This document shows positions 10,510 through 21,200 of a stretch of DNA of 64,000 nt, piece by piece. The notes below the pieces were generated by a model that saw nothing but the letters and a program-made list of their open reading frames with translations, ran no database searches and was not told the DNA's origin. Origin of the DNA: Chaetoceros tenuissimus (taxonomy: Eukaryota; Bacillariophyta; Thalassiosirophyceae; Chaetocerotales; Chaetocerotaceae); contig BLLK01000023.1 of assembly GCA_021927905.1 (NCBI GenBank), positions 186,001 to 250,000 on the forward strand, written 5' to 3'. The first letter of the stretch is position 1; the number at the start of each line of letters is the position of its first letter. A program made the position numbers and the translations under genes.

Positions 10510-12470
10510 TCAATCTGCCAAGTTTTCTCTCTCATGGAAAGCAAATCCTGCACTGATCATTGTATAAACACTCACTAAATATACCCCTACTAACCAATTT
10601 GTTGTACCACCTTGAAGAACAGCAGCTATACAAAGAACACCCAGCAACAAACAAATAGTTTCATATCCACGAAAGTAGAGAGTCATTTCTACGGAGGTAG
10701 AAAGAAAATCACATTAGTTTCATTGCTACCGAGTAAACATAATCGGGCGTTGAAATTATAGTATTCAAAGACATTGTCTTACCTTTGTCCATAACCCAAC
10801 CAACAAGAACACAGCCAGGCATCACGAACTGCCCAATCTGTATCGCAGAACCAACAGTAACTTTCATATGGAGTAGGTCCTTTAGAGTGAGTCGAGTCCG
10901 ATGCTACAACACAGAAAAGGGTGCTAAAACAGTGCAACTTACCTCCAACACACAAATCCATCTTGTTTTTATAAGCAAAAATAACAGCACTAACTTGTTC
11001 CGCAATGTTTGAGAAGAACGGAATAATGATTACTGATACAAAAACCTCACTCATTGGTGAACGTGCTGCAAAGCCATCAATCGTTTCCACAAGAATATCG
11101 CTCACAATGGAGATTAAGGTTGTAACTATTCCTAACCACAGCAGTCCCAATCTCATTGACATTACGTCAGCTTTCTCGCCATCCATCGAGTCTGCAAGAT
11201 GCAAGTGAGAAAAGTGGTCAAACATCATATCATCATGGATTATTGAATTGCACATACCTTCATCATCTTCAATATCAGAAGCATGGCTTTTACTGAGGCT
11301 CACCAATCGCTGTATCCTTAAATTGCCTTCTGGATCTTTGGACTGTGGTGGTGGTTCTTCTTTCTCAATTTCAACATATTTGCCAGTTGTCTTTCTCTTT
11401 AATTTTTGATTCTTAGTATCACGCTGAGATGGAATAGTCATTTCAATATCATCATCTTCAAATATTTCATGATTCACATGATTTACATTCTTTTCCTCGT
11501 TTTCAACAACTGGGCAATATTTCATGAGGAAACAATGTCTCCGACAAAACAAATTTCTCTTTGTCACAGGCTTCATTGATGACCTTGAGTTGTAATGTGA
11601 TGTACGAACGATATTATGCCCACCCCCAAATATACCATATTCATCCCCATCATAGTCAAATTCTTCCTTGTGTGAACCAAGTTGAAATAATAAGTAGCAA
11701 CAATACCCAATGACCATAACAAGAGCATTGACTCTGGAAAAGTATATATCACTCACAGTCAATTCATCTTCTGACTTTGCATCTGTGCCTTGAACCGATG
11801 AAATGCTTTGATTCGCCAATTTCAAAGTAGCTGGCAAAACTAGACCCATAGTCGCAATAAGAAGCATTGCAATGGATACATTTCCAGAAGTAATTCTCAA
11901 TTCTTGTACTTGCCACTGCATACCACCAATCAAACAAGATAGACCAAACACAAACAGTAGATTAGTCAGCATGGACCCTAATAAAGTCAATTGAACAACA
12001 CGATAAAATCCCGATCGCAAAGCAGCACTGCTGATTAAAAATTCAGGAGCATTTCCAAAAGTAGCATTGAGTAATGCTCCTATGGTTTCATTCGTATGTT
12101 CTGCTACTTGCTCTGTGACAAAAGATAATCTCTCAGCCATTGGAATGAGTGCTAATCCAGCAAGACAAAAGCAAAGTGCTTCACCGAATATCCCAAAGAA
12201 ACTCCCTATAAATGCAAGTGGGCCACATATAAGTAAAATGTTAAGTTTGGCATCCATCATGAGTTGTAAAGATTTGAGAAACTCTTCACTGATGCTCATA
12301 GGATATGTTACATTCGGTATAGGTTGATGTAAGCTCGTGCTTGGATGTGTTTGGGCGGAATGTCTACTTGCACCATCGAGCACTAGACGATCTGTTAGTT
12401 GTTCGTCACCGTCGGCAGATGACGGTTTCCTATCGATCGTCGATGGCTTTCTTTTCAGTCCTTCTTCCAT
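10510..12470 (-). CDS. CAX-type cation (Ca2+)/H+ antiporter
   Basis: Predicted exons on the minus strand are 12470-10943, 10860-10783 and 10688-10510, giving about 594 residues. The first exon holds the CAX N-terminal half, including the cation-binding repeat GNAPEFLISSAALRSGFYR and several membrane helices. A long charged loop follows, then the second repeat SNIAEQVSAVIFAYKNKMDL. The splice pattern was chosen because it alone restores the family sequence VGVTVGSAIQIGQFVMPG, VGWVMDK and the final MTLYFRGYETI helix. CAX proteins load vacuoles or the exterior with Ca2+ using the proton gradient. A 66-bp in-frame segment (11192-11257) has good splice signals and may be removed, shortening the loop by 22 residues. 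Confidence 0.85.
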
Positions 12471-13065
12471 TTTATAAGCTGAATAATTTAGTAGCTTTTC
12501 TAAATATGTTTTCGTTCGGATAGAAAAATATGTGCTATTTCAGTGGGGAAGAAGTACTTGCCCCGAAGAAATGAGGAAGCAAAACATGTAAAAGGTAAGG
12601 TACAAGCTACAACAGAGGTGAACGAAAGAGCAAGAGGAGAGGTGCTCATTCATGTTGACACTTTTCGTCTGCCTGTCTGTCTTTACACGACACAATTGGT
12701 GGGATTTAGGTATTCTTGTTTGCGAGAAGGAAATCCATTCTTGCGTTTTCGGCATTTTCATTTTACATTTGACTTTGGCTGCTACATCTCCAATCTACAC
12801 ATCGCAATATATAGTTAATAATATAGTATATTACATTATAATAAATAGATTTGCTTGTGCTATGCACTTGATCAAATTTGCCATGCATAACAAATGGAAT
12901 TTCAAATTCTAGCTACTAGCTTGCAATAGCATAGATCTGCACCAAAGTATTCATATTCATAGTTTTATAAATATCCAAAAACAATATCCTCATGCTTTTT
13001 CTTTGCAATTCAAATGCCTCCAGTTAGAAATCTTTCAATAATCTTATTCCGAAACGTGATAAAAA
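12471..13065. other. Intergenic region
   Basis: About 595 bp. Short frames exist on both strands here but show no family resemblance or splice support. The part from 12800 to 13000 is very AT-rich. I see no RNA gene. Confidence 0.45.
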
Positions 13066-13713
13066 TCAAGAATGATTATGTTTTCCAATCATCATACCAG
13101 CTGCACCAATTAAAGCTGATCCAGCCACCAAAGGTGCAATCACTTCTATAGGATTTCCTTTATTATCCTGTTTTTGCTGATTATTCATTTCACTATTATA
13201 TGAATGATTCTGTACAGCAGGTTGAGTAACATGTTGCTGACTGGATTGCAAAGAATCAAATATCGATGAATTCTGTGTGTCAGATGGCTGAGTGACTGGT
13301 ACAGCCATTGGCTTTTCTGAATGATTTTGATAATATGGCGACTCTTCATACATTGGAGCTGAAGGTTCTGGATGATTGCTACTACCATGATTGACAGACT
13401 GTTGATAACTCGACTGTGGTTCTATAGATGATTTACCCGAATTTCCACCAGACGATAGAACTTTGACTTGAAACAAATCTCCCGAAGTCAATCCTTGTGG
13501 AATCTGTGCCATGACAAGTTGACCATTTGATCCTTCTACAGCTATAAAGTCTCCAGCTACTTTATCAGAAGGCACCATGACTGTGATTGCATCTCCAACT
13601 TGCCCAAGAAGAATATCTTGTTGATTCTTTTGTGCATTTCTTGTAGGTCGTCTATTACCTGGAAAGTCAGAAGTTCTGACTCCTATATTTAGGTCCAAGC
13701 ATCCGCAGAACAT
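13066..13713 (-). CDS. Unrecognised protein with V-P-x-G motif and C-terminal hydrophobic helix
   Basis: A 215-residue single-exon protein. Residues 35-85 contain a pattern frequent in algal proteins: a hydrophobic-VP segment (ITVMVPSDKVAGDFIAVEG) followed by LVMAQIPQGLTSGDLFQVKV, two beta-rich halves each ending in a VP or IP-x-G turn. A long Ser/Gln/Asn/His-rich disordered stretch follows, then a hydrophobic glycine/alanine-rich segment near the C-terminus (VIAPLVAGSALIGAAGMMIG), likely a tail anchor or glycine-zipper helix. The start MFCGCLDLN carries two cysteines that could be acylated. Function is unknown. Confidence 0.6.
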   Translation of the reverse strand: MFCGCLDLNIGVRTSDFPGNRRPTRNAQKNQQDILLGQVGDAITVMVPSDKVAGDFIAVEGSNGQLVMAQIPQGLTSGDLFQVKVLSSGGNSGKSSIEPQSSYQQSVNHGSSNHPEPSAPMYEESPYYQNHSEKPMAVPVTQPSDTQNSSIFDSLQSSQQHVTQPAVQNHSYNSEMNNQQKQDNKGNPIEVIAPLVAGSALIGAAGMMIGKHNHS

Positions 13714-14296
13714 TTGAAGTAAAAAACTATGTATCTTTTATTACTGTGTATGTTACCTTTTGTAAATGCTTTGCAGAAATTCCAAAGGTAATCGTTGTCC
13801 AAGGAAGAGGAGGAAAAACATGAAAAGAAAAGCATTGACGATCTTAGTATGTTCAATACGTACGTCATTAGAAAGCTGTTTCGGCGATCATCTAAATAAA
13901 TAGCATTCGTTTAGCGATTTGTCGAATCTTAGCAACGAACAGCCTTCTTTGTGAAAACAATGTGGCTTTTCATTCACTCACATAATCGTCGTGCATGCGA
14001 TACGAAAGAGAGAGAAAGGCAGACTGTACTTAGTTTGTTCCTCTTGAATTCTAATCAAGGCACAGTAGTAGCATCTCTATTGAAGGATTGAGGCATTTGC
14101 TCAGACAAAGAGTGAAAAGAGAAAAGGATTTGAATAATCCTGGGGAAGATATCAAGAAGCAACAGATATTGACAGATCCAAGCTCAACTTGTTCATCATT
14201 TACATACAAGTACAGCTACAGCATTCATATTTCGTTACTGGAACATCTCTGCTGTACCTTACATATTTATAAATATTCAACTAGCTAGATTCAATC
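13714..14296. other. Divergent intergenic region
   Basis: 583 bp between divergent start codons at 13713 and 14297. It is probably a shared promoter region with 5' leaders; no repeat or RNA gene is evident. Confidence 0.45.
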
Positions 14297-16048
14297 ATGG
14301 AAGGAATAGCCTTGACAGAAATTTCTACAAATGCAGAAGCAACTACTTCCGAAGTACCGCTTCCACAAGATGAAGAATCCTTGGATCCTAAATGTACATC
14401 GACATTACCGGATTTTAGTAATTCACCTACAAAACAAGAAGAAACAAAGAAGAAGCCAGTGCATCTATTTGATCGAGATACGAGACTGAAGCTGACTGTA
14501 TTGTCACTCTCAGGAATACATGTGACAGCTAGTGACAACCACTACTCGTCCAGAAAGCAAGTCAAGATGAACAGTGCTCAAAACTTTGCAATCACTGCTT
14601 CAGTCTCCTTCACAGGTTCCTGTGATCCTACAGACATGCATGTGGTTTCATCAGGTCTTGATTCATATTCAGGTAAACTCTTTGTGGAATCGAGACCCAT
14701 CACTGTTCCAAATGGAATGACTGATAACTTAATTGCCATATGGGATGATTCGCAACTATCCCGTAGTCATGGAAGTATATACTCGAATGATGCCATAGTC
14801 TTTGGTAAAACACGAGGAACCATCCAAGCCAATCCACATGTCAAACCACATCTATTTGTTAATCTCAAAGACTCACAGGAAGAATGTAAACAAGATTTGC
14901 AAATGATTCAATCGAGAGTGGGACATACGGAAGAAACTGCAGTCAGTTCGCTCTCTCCTGAATTGGATGACATGGAAGCTAGTACTTCCTTTCCATCTCT
15001 ACAGCCTATAGCCACTAGCAATACTTTGAAACGAAACCTAAGCATGATTCGTGAAAATTATAGTAATAGCAATCTGTCACCCTGTAATGAATCTACATCG
15101 CCTCCACCTCCTCCAAATTCCACACCTTTTACAGAATCCAAAAAGGAATTTGACTTTGCAATTGTCAACACTCCATCGGCATACAATGAAGCAGCACCTG
15201 TGCCTGAAATTCTAGAAATGCACATTACACTCCACATCAATCAAGTACCCACCTTAAATGCTACCGATGGTCATGTGGAGAATGAAGACATTTCTTCTGT
15301 CAAATCATCCTGTGTTGCATCCGCAGAGGGAGGAGGAGCAGTCTCTCATCTTGTTTTATTTCCAGATATATTGAATGAAAACAATGATTCAGATGAATTG
15401 ATTGAACCGGGTTCGAGTAAAATATTAGAATTACCCGTCCGAAAACGTTTGATTCCATTAGTCAAGGGATCTTCGACTGTGAGTGGATTGACTGATAATC
15501 ATTCATCGGGTAGTTCTGTGCGAGGTAGGTATTATGAGCCTGAAGCTTATGTGGATTTAGATCAAGATGCCAGGATTCGTGTAAAATTGGAAGTATGTAC
15601 GGAAGAAGATATAGAAAAGATGCAAGATGAAGATTGTCAAGTTGAAATATACAAAACAGATACTACGGATCTATCACTTGTCAATGATGACGAGGATGAT
15701 GCTCGTTTGAATCCCAATGATGAGAATTTGAATACTGACAACAGTCTAGAAGGACAGGTGAATGGTGACAATGTATCTGCTTTGGAAGATGACGAAGAAG
15801 ATAGTCCGGAAGTACTTGCAGCTGCAAAAGAAGCCTTGAATGGTCAAAAGGGTAAATTATCTGTCATGAACAAGACGGAGAAAACAGAAGATAGCAAACT
15901 AATGTGCAACGGTTTGAACTTTGAATCAGTACTAAAGTCATTCACTGGAATGATTATGCACTGTGGAGAAGATGGTATTGAGTTGGGATTAGGTGCAGGC
16001 GGTAGTATGGGAAGTACAATTTATACTTCTGGTTCTATGAAGCTGTAG
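14297..16048 (+). CDS. Unrecognised acidic, Ser-rich protein, possible C2-like strands
   Basis: A 583-residue frame from ATG 14297. Residues 60-180 contain strand-like sequence (TRLKLTVLSLSGIHVTA, NFAITASVSFTG, LFVESRPITVPNGM), and a second block near 300-440 ends ARIRVKLEV. This could be a divergent C2-like beta-sandwich, but the match is weak. Large Ser/Thr-rich and acidic disordered stretches separate the blocks. The C-terminus is uncertain. A plausible last exon at 16164-16267 encodes SIDGSPVSNEEDEVITLTKE and ends TAA-free to a TGA at 16265-16267. It is reachable by splicing from a GTATGG-type donor near 16006 to TTTAG at 16163. If spliced, the gene would end at 16267. Confidence 0.55.
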   Translation: MEGIALTEISTNAEATTSEVPLPQDEESLDPKCTSTLPDFSNSPTKQEETKKKPVHLFDRDTRLKLTVLSLSGIHVTASDNHYSSRKQVKMNSAQNFAITASVSFTGSCDPTDMHVVSSGLDSYSGKLFVESRPITVPNGMTDNLIAIWDDSQLSRSHGSIYSNDAIVFGKTRGTIQANPHVKPHLFVNLKDSQEECKQDLQMIQSRVGHTEETAVSSLSPELDDMEASTSFPSLQPIATSNTLKRNLSMIRENYSNSNLSPCNESTSPPPPPNSTPFTESKKEFDFAIVNTPSAYNEAAPVPEILEMHITLHINQVPTLNATDGHVENEDISSVKSSCVASAEGGGAVSHLVLFPDILNENNDSDELIEPGSSKILELPVRKRLIPLVKGSSTVSGLTDNHSSGSSVRGRYYEPEAYVDLDQDARIRVKLEVCTEEDIEKMQDEDCQVEIYKTDTTDLSLVNDDEDDARLNPNDENLNTDNSLEGQVNGDNVSALEDDEEDSPEVLAAAKEALNGQKGKLSVMNKTEKTEDSKLMCNGLNFESVLKSFTGMIMHCGEDGIELGLGAGGSMGSTIYTSGSMKL

Positions 16049-16315
16049 TGTTATTGACGAATAGGAAAGAATGGATGAATATTCATGTTCGCATTTTGTG
16101 TAAATCAATACATTTGTATATATATAACATCTACTTATTTCTATCATGTAAATATTCATTTAGCTTGTAGTATTGATGGATCGCCTGTTTCGAATGAAGA
16201 AGATGAAGTTATTACTTTGACGAAAGAAATGATTGAGAGAAGAAGAGCCCATGCTAATGATTTTTGAGAGGTCTTTTTACAGAGATAAAGATCTAAACTC
16301 TCTTTTATATTTGGT

Positions 16316-17275
16316 TTAGACTAAAGTCCCTACTACACCAGTAAGTGCAATCATTGCAACTAGAGCTGAAGACAATGAGCTTGCACCCGACTCTTTGGCA
16401 GTCACCGCATCATAACCTAGCGCGGTAAATGTACTAAAGTGCTCTTCCTGTGCCTTCAATGCAGCGTCTTTATCACAACTTGCACCAATACATTCAGCCA
16501 AGTTCTCGTGAAACACAGAGAGGCCATCGCCCTCCATGGTAAGTGAATATTCCAAGAATTGACCTCCTGCATTGTCACAAGCGGTCTCAAGCGTGGTAAA
16601 GACGTCCTTGTAGTCACATGTAACCTTTGAATTTGAGTTTGAAATTGAGCAAAAGGAATTGCTTGCATAATCCGTAAGGCTACTAGGAGCATTTGCAACT
16701 GCATCCATGATATCTTGATTCTTCCTGAGGTCAAGAGTTTCACTCTCGCAAGTCTCAGAGCTCGCACCCGACTCCTTGACAATCACCTCATCATAGCTAT
16801 TTGGACTAAAGTGCTCTTCCTGTACCATCAATGCAGCCTCTTTATCACAACTTGCGCCAATGCAAACAGCTAAATTCTTGTGTAACATAGATATTCCTTC
16901 GCCATCCATGGTAAGTGAATATTCAAAGAATTGACCTCCTGCATTATCGCAAGCGGTCTCAAGAATAGGAAAAACATCCTTGTTGTCACATATAACCTTT
17001 GCGTTTGCAATTGAGCAAAAACCGCTACTAGGAGTATTTGCAACTACATCCATAATACCTTGATTCTTCATGAGATCGCCAGTTTCTTTCTCGCAAGTCT
17101 CAGAGTTGAGTGTACGGACAACATTGATGGGAATATTCTTGATGACATCTGTCGCATCTTTCTTGGAATGGATAACATTATTGACCACTACATTAGTTTT
17201 CTTACCACGAAGTTCTGCTGTCACGCTTCCTGTAGCAAGAAGAAGAGAGAGTAGGGCAAGTGATTTGTTGAACAT
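16316..17275 (-). CDS. Secreted protein with two tandem Cys-rich repeats
   Basis: A 319-residue protein with a signal peptide (MFNKSLALLSLLLATGSVTA). Two repeats of about 115 residues follow, each beginning S-E-T-C-E and containing FCSI, a TACDNAGGQF block, EYSLTM and CIGASCDK, with five to six conserved cysteines likely to form disulfides. The C-terminus ends in a hydrophobic stretch after a small-residue Ser/Ala region (ASSLSSALVAMIALTGVVGTLV), which fits a GPI-anchor signal or membrane anchor. The repeats are clearly related but diverged, so the duplication is old. The protein is probably on the cell surface or secreted; its ligand or activity is unknown. Confidence 0.68.
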   Translation of the reverse strand: MFNKSLALLSLLLATGSVTAELRGKKTNVVVNNVIHSKKDATDVIKNIPINVVRTLNSETCEKETGDLMKNQGIMDVVANTPSSGFCSIANAKVICDNKDVFPILETACDNAGGQFFEYSLTMDGEGISMLHKNLAVCIGASCDKEAALMVQEEHFSPNSYDEVIVKESGASSETCESETLDLRKNQDIMDAVANAPSSLTDYASNSFCSISNSNSKVTCDYKDVFTTLETACDNAGGQFLEYSLTMEGDGLSVFHENLAECIGASCDKDAALKAQEEHFSTFTALGYDAVTAKESGASSLSSALVAMIALTGVVGTLV

Positions 17276-18243
17276 ATTGATGACTATCAGATTGAAGGAG
17301 GATGAATAGGTAAGACTTATTGGAATCCGAAAGCTGTAGACATATATGTTTGGAGCTTACCTTTTTGGATTTATGAATTTGAAATTATGAGAAAAAGAAT
17401 CTCTTCTCTTTTCTATTTCTCACGATTGCGCAATCGTTTCAAAAATCGTATTTGCTGTGGTGATGTATTCGTACTTCTATTTACTGTGTTGTGATTAAGC
17501 TTTCAGTTTTTCACAATGGACAGAAGAAAAGAAGCTTTTGTTTTCATTCGAATAAAGTGAGAGTAGACTTTAATTTGTATTTTTTATTTACCTCTCCTTC
17601 ACTCTAGTCGCGATTGTCATTTGGGAATGCACCTCGAGCAGCGAATAAGATAACGCTAATATATCGCTTGTTCTTTTATTCAATTATTTCTTTTGCTATG
17701 CACATCGGCGAAAGTTAGAGAAAAACATTCATCTTAATCTTATTATAAGCACTGGAATTAATCTGACTTGTTATTATTTTTCAATTCGAACTTCGTAGCG
17801 ATGAACTAAAAAATGCGTTCTCCTACTGGATCTGAGCAAAAAGGTGAAGCTCGTTGTACAAATAAAATGACATATTATTTGTTTCTACAACTAATGCTTT
17901 TGATTTTATGTACATGCACTCATTGCCACATTTGTAAGGGGGTATCGTAGAGTAGCATTGCTAACAACATTTTATAAATTTGAATGTGACTGGCTTCAGA
18001 TTTACGACACTCTTTTTCCCAAAAATAGCTGATCTCAGTCTTGTGGGCGCCAAAAATTTCCAGCCTCTCTTCTGAGAGCTCTTCTTGATCAGGAGGTCTC
18101 ATAGAGAAAACACGCTGAATCAATTCATCATTACTTGCCTACCTCTTATAATCTCTAGTACCTGCTCTTCGATTGACGAACAGTAGTCAACTCCATTGAT
18201 TCATAAACCTTGCAAGCTCTAGTTTCAAATTAGAAGTGAAAAA
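17276..18243. other. Long divergent intergenic region
   Basis: 968 bp between the divergent secreted-protein and RAD5-like genes. It contains an imperfect TGAGAAA..TTTCTCA hairpin near 17387-17422 and an E2F-like site at 18047. No coding sequence is supported. Confidence 0.5.
18047..18055. promoter_or_regulatory. E2F-like site upstream of the RAD5-like gene
   Basis: GGGCGCCAAAAATTTCC contains GCGCCAAAA, the complement of the E2F consensus, about 190 bp upstream of the ATG of a DNA-repair-type ATPase. E2F control of replication and repair genes is well known in plants and animals; here it is only a sequence match. Confidence 0.35.
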
Positions 18244-21200
18244 ATGGCCAAAAGCCGGAAAATCAAAGCAGAGAGAAAGCCAATCGTCAAGGCTAAACTC
18301 AAACCGGAGCCTCTAGACGCTCCCAACTCTCAACCAGATGAACCGCCAATGAAAAAATCTCGCATCTCCATGAAGGAAGACAATGGAGTCATTTCCCTTC
18401 TCAGTGACGATGAAGATGAACAGCCACAAAAAGTAGCCCCAATAGATTTTGAAAACGACGATGAAATCATGATTGTCGACGGGGCGGATCTCGAGAAGAA
18501 GAAGCAAGACGACGAGGTCATGGACAATGTCGATGATGAGATTCAAGTTGCTGGAGACACGGCTTATCAGCGATTACCGCATATGAGAGCGCATTGTACC
18601 AAGCATGAGTTTGTCATTGATGTAAGTTCTTTCTTTGATAAAAGAGGGAGATGGAAGGAATTGAAATTTGATGCCGACATGTTGACTCATATTTTTTTTA
18701 TTTTGCAGGTTCGTAATAAAGATCTAAGAAGCTGGAATGTACTAAACAAGACAGATGTAGAAAAGGGGAAGCTTGTGAATCATCAGCACTGCGATAAATG
18801 TTATTGTTATGGTAAGTTTGCAGAGTGGAGCTGCTTTCTTTTGTCGGTATCAATTTTTATGCTAACTTTACTTTCTTTTCTAGTTTGCGATAAGCCAGTT
18901 TCCGAGTGTAAAAATTGGAAATCAGAGTCGTTCAACCGTGATGATCATTGTTATGCAGCTGATAAGGGACAGGATTACAGTTACTACAAGAAATTACGTG
19001 AGAATGTCAAGAATGGGGGATCGACCACGTCTGTTACTCCTCCTATGAGTGATTACGAGAGACAAAGGCAACGTGAACGGGAAGAACTTCGACAGCTGAA
19101 CGCGATGGGTGATGGGCCTTTCAAGCCAGATCATCCATTGGCTTCAAGTAGATCAGATATGACCAAGTGTAGAAAATGCGGTTATTATAGTGTACTTGGA
19201 TACAGAACTGGTGATAGACCTTCAGGGGCCGACCTCTGTCGTGCTTGTGGGAGAGTTGCATCGCTCAAAGATTTTGAAAAGAAAAAGCATAGACAATACA
19301 AGCCAGTGGTGGATGATATATTTTTGGGGAAGAAATCTATTACCTTTACTATTCATGCTCGTGATCCATCAAAGACCGTTGAATGCGCAAAGTATTGGGA
19401 AGAAGAGAAGGACAACTCTCGATGGGTAGTGGACAAGAATGAAATGGCAAATGACTTTTTCCGTCATAGAATTGGAAAGGAGCCAACACTAGATGCAATA
19501 CTAATGTGTATTCCAGTTGTCAATGTAGATTCTATTCCAGAGAGTGGTAGAAGACAACGCGACTATAGAAGTTACGACGATAGTCAAGGCGTCCCTAGTG
19601 TTTTGGAAACCGAAGCTCTGCTATTGGATAATCCAAAAGATTTGGCACTTTTGCGAGAACTCTACAGTTTCCATTCGGCCAGCAGCAACGATGTAGGACA
19701 AATTATTACTGCAAAATGGAACAAATCTCAAGGAAAGGGGGTAAGTTCAAAATAATTTTCTATTGGATGGTTCATCAAGTTAGATGAGAATATGCCTCAC
19801 CTTTTTATTTCATCCTAGACAATTGATATCAAAGCTTACCTTCGAAGGTCATGTATTGCAGACTCCTATAGCAACTCAAGAACAACAAATTCAAGTGGAA
19901 CAGGAGCAAGGTTCTCTCTGTTACTTGGAGTTTGGTTTGATGCATTCCCATTCAAGCTATCAGATCTAACAGCAGGAGTCAAAATTGATCCTCTCAAAGA
20001 ATCTGACAAAAAGGAAATTGTGAGAAGATATGACACCGGGCTTATACCCTCGAGATTATCAGAGGATCAGCAAAAAGACCTACTGGATTCAGTCGAAGAT
20101 GCAGAAGCAGTGAAATCCTACAATCACGAAGCACAAGAAATCTCAAAAGGGCTGTCTTTTAGAGGCTCTTCAAAGTCTGATGATTGTGGGGTAGTTGCTG
20201 ATGATGACATTTCTTTTCGGGGGACACTGCAAAGAATCGCATCCGCTCGTTTAGTCGACAATCTCAATAGAATGAAAGATAATGGATACGTGAATTTGTC
20301 GTTTACACCGCTTGCTTCCACTTTAGGCATCACTTCTGGTCACAGATCAATGAAAATGACCTCAACCTTCTCTTCTCCGGATCCGAGTCTCGGAGTGACT
20401 TCTTACCTTGACCAGAAAGAGCTTGGGTTACTGAAAAATCTGTGGCAGCAATCATTTCGCAAGGTTCATAGAAGATGCGAGACTATGAATGGACTTTTAC
20501 AGCAGCTTGAGAATCTTGGTCACAGAGCTGTGGATCAGGTTGAAGGGTTGAATGTAGATCTCTTTGACTTTCAAAAAGAAGCGGTCGGCTGGGCACTTGA
20601 TCGAGAGAAGGTTGGAGGAGCGGAAAGATTCCTTTGGACCAAACTGCCAGAGGAGGGCGGAATAGTTCAAGTGAATACGAAAAAGACTTTACCTGTACAA
20701 CTTTACTACTCTCCTGTTCTAGATGCATTCAAAACCGAAGCTCCAAAGGATATTAGAGGTGGATTGATCGCAGCACAGATGGGACTGGGAAAGACTGTTA
20801 TTTCATTGAGCTTAGTCCTTGAGAATCCTGCACCATCACTACCAATTTCAGGTTCCAAGACAACTCAATTGAGATCGGTTCCTGCACAGAGCACACAAAC
20901 TGCAGCTGTGGCTACACTAACAGAAGCATCTTCTTCATCTCCCTCGGCATCGTCTACCACTGTTGAGACCCCTTGGCCTCCTATTGAGCCTCTACCAGAA
21001 GGAGCTCCACCAAAGCGAGGAAGTATTCTCTCACGCGGGACTTTAGTTGTCTGTAATGTCAGTTTAGTGGGCCAATGGATCGATGAAGCGAAAGCAAAAC
21101 TGAAGGATCCAGGTCTTGTATACTCTTACCATGGAGGAAATAGAAAAAGAGATGCAAATATCTTGGCGAAGAATGCTATTGTAGTAACCACCTATGCAGT

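Noticed and set aside
12543-12818. 91-codon plus-strand frame upstream of the CAX gene
   Set aside because: Overlapping frames of similar length exist on both strands and none shows conserved motifs. Treated as chance.
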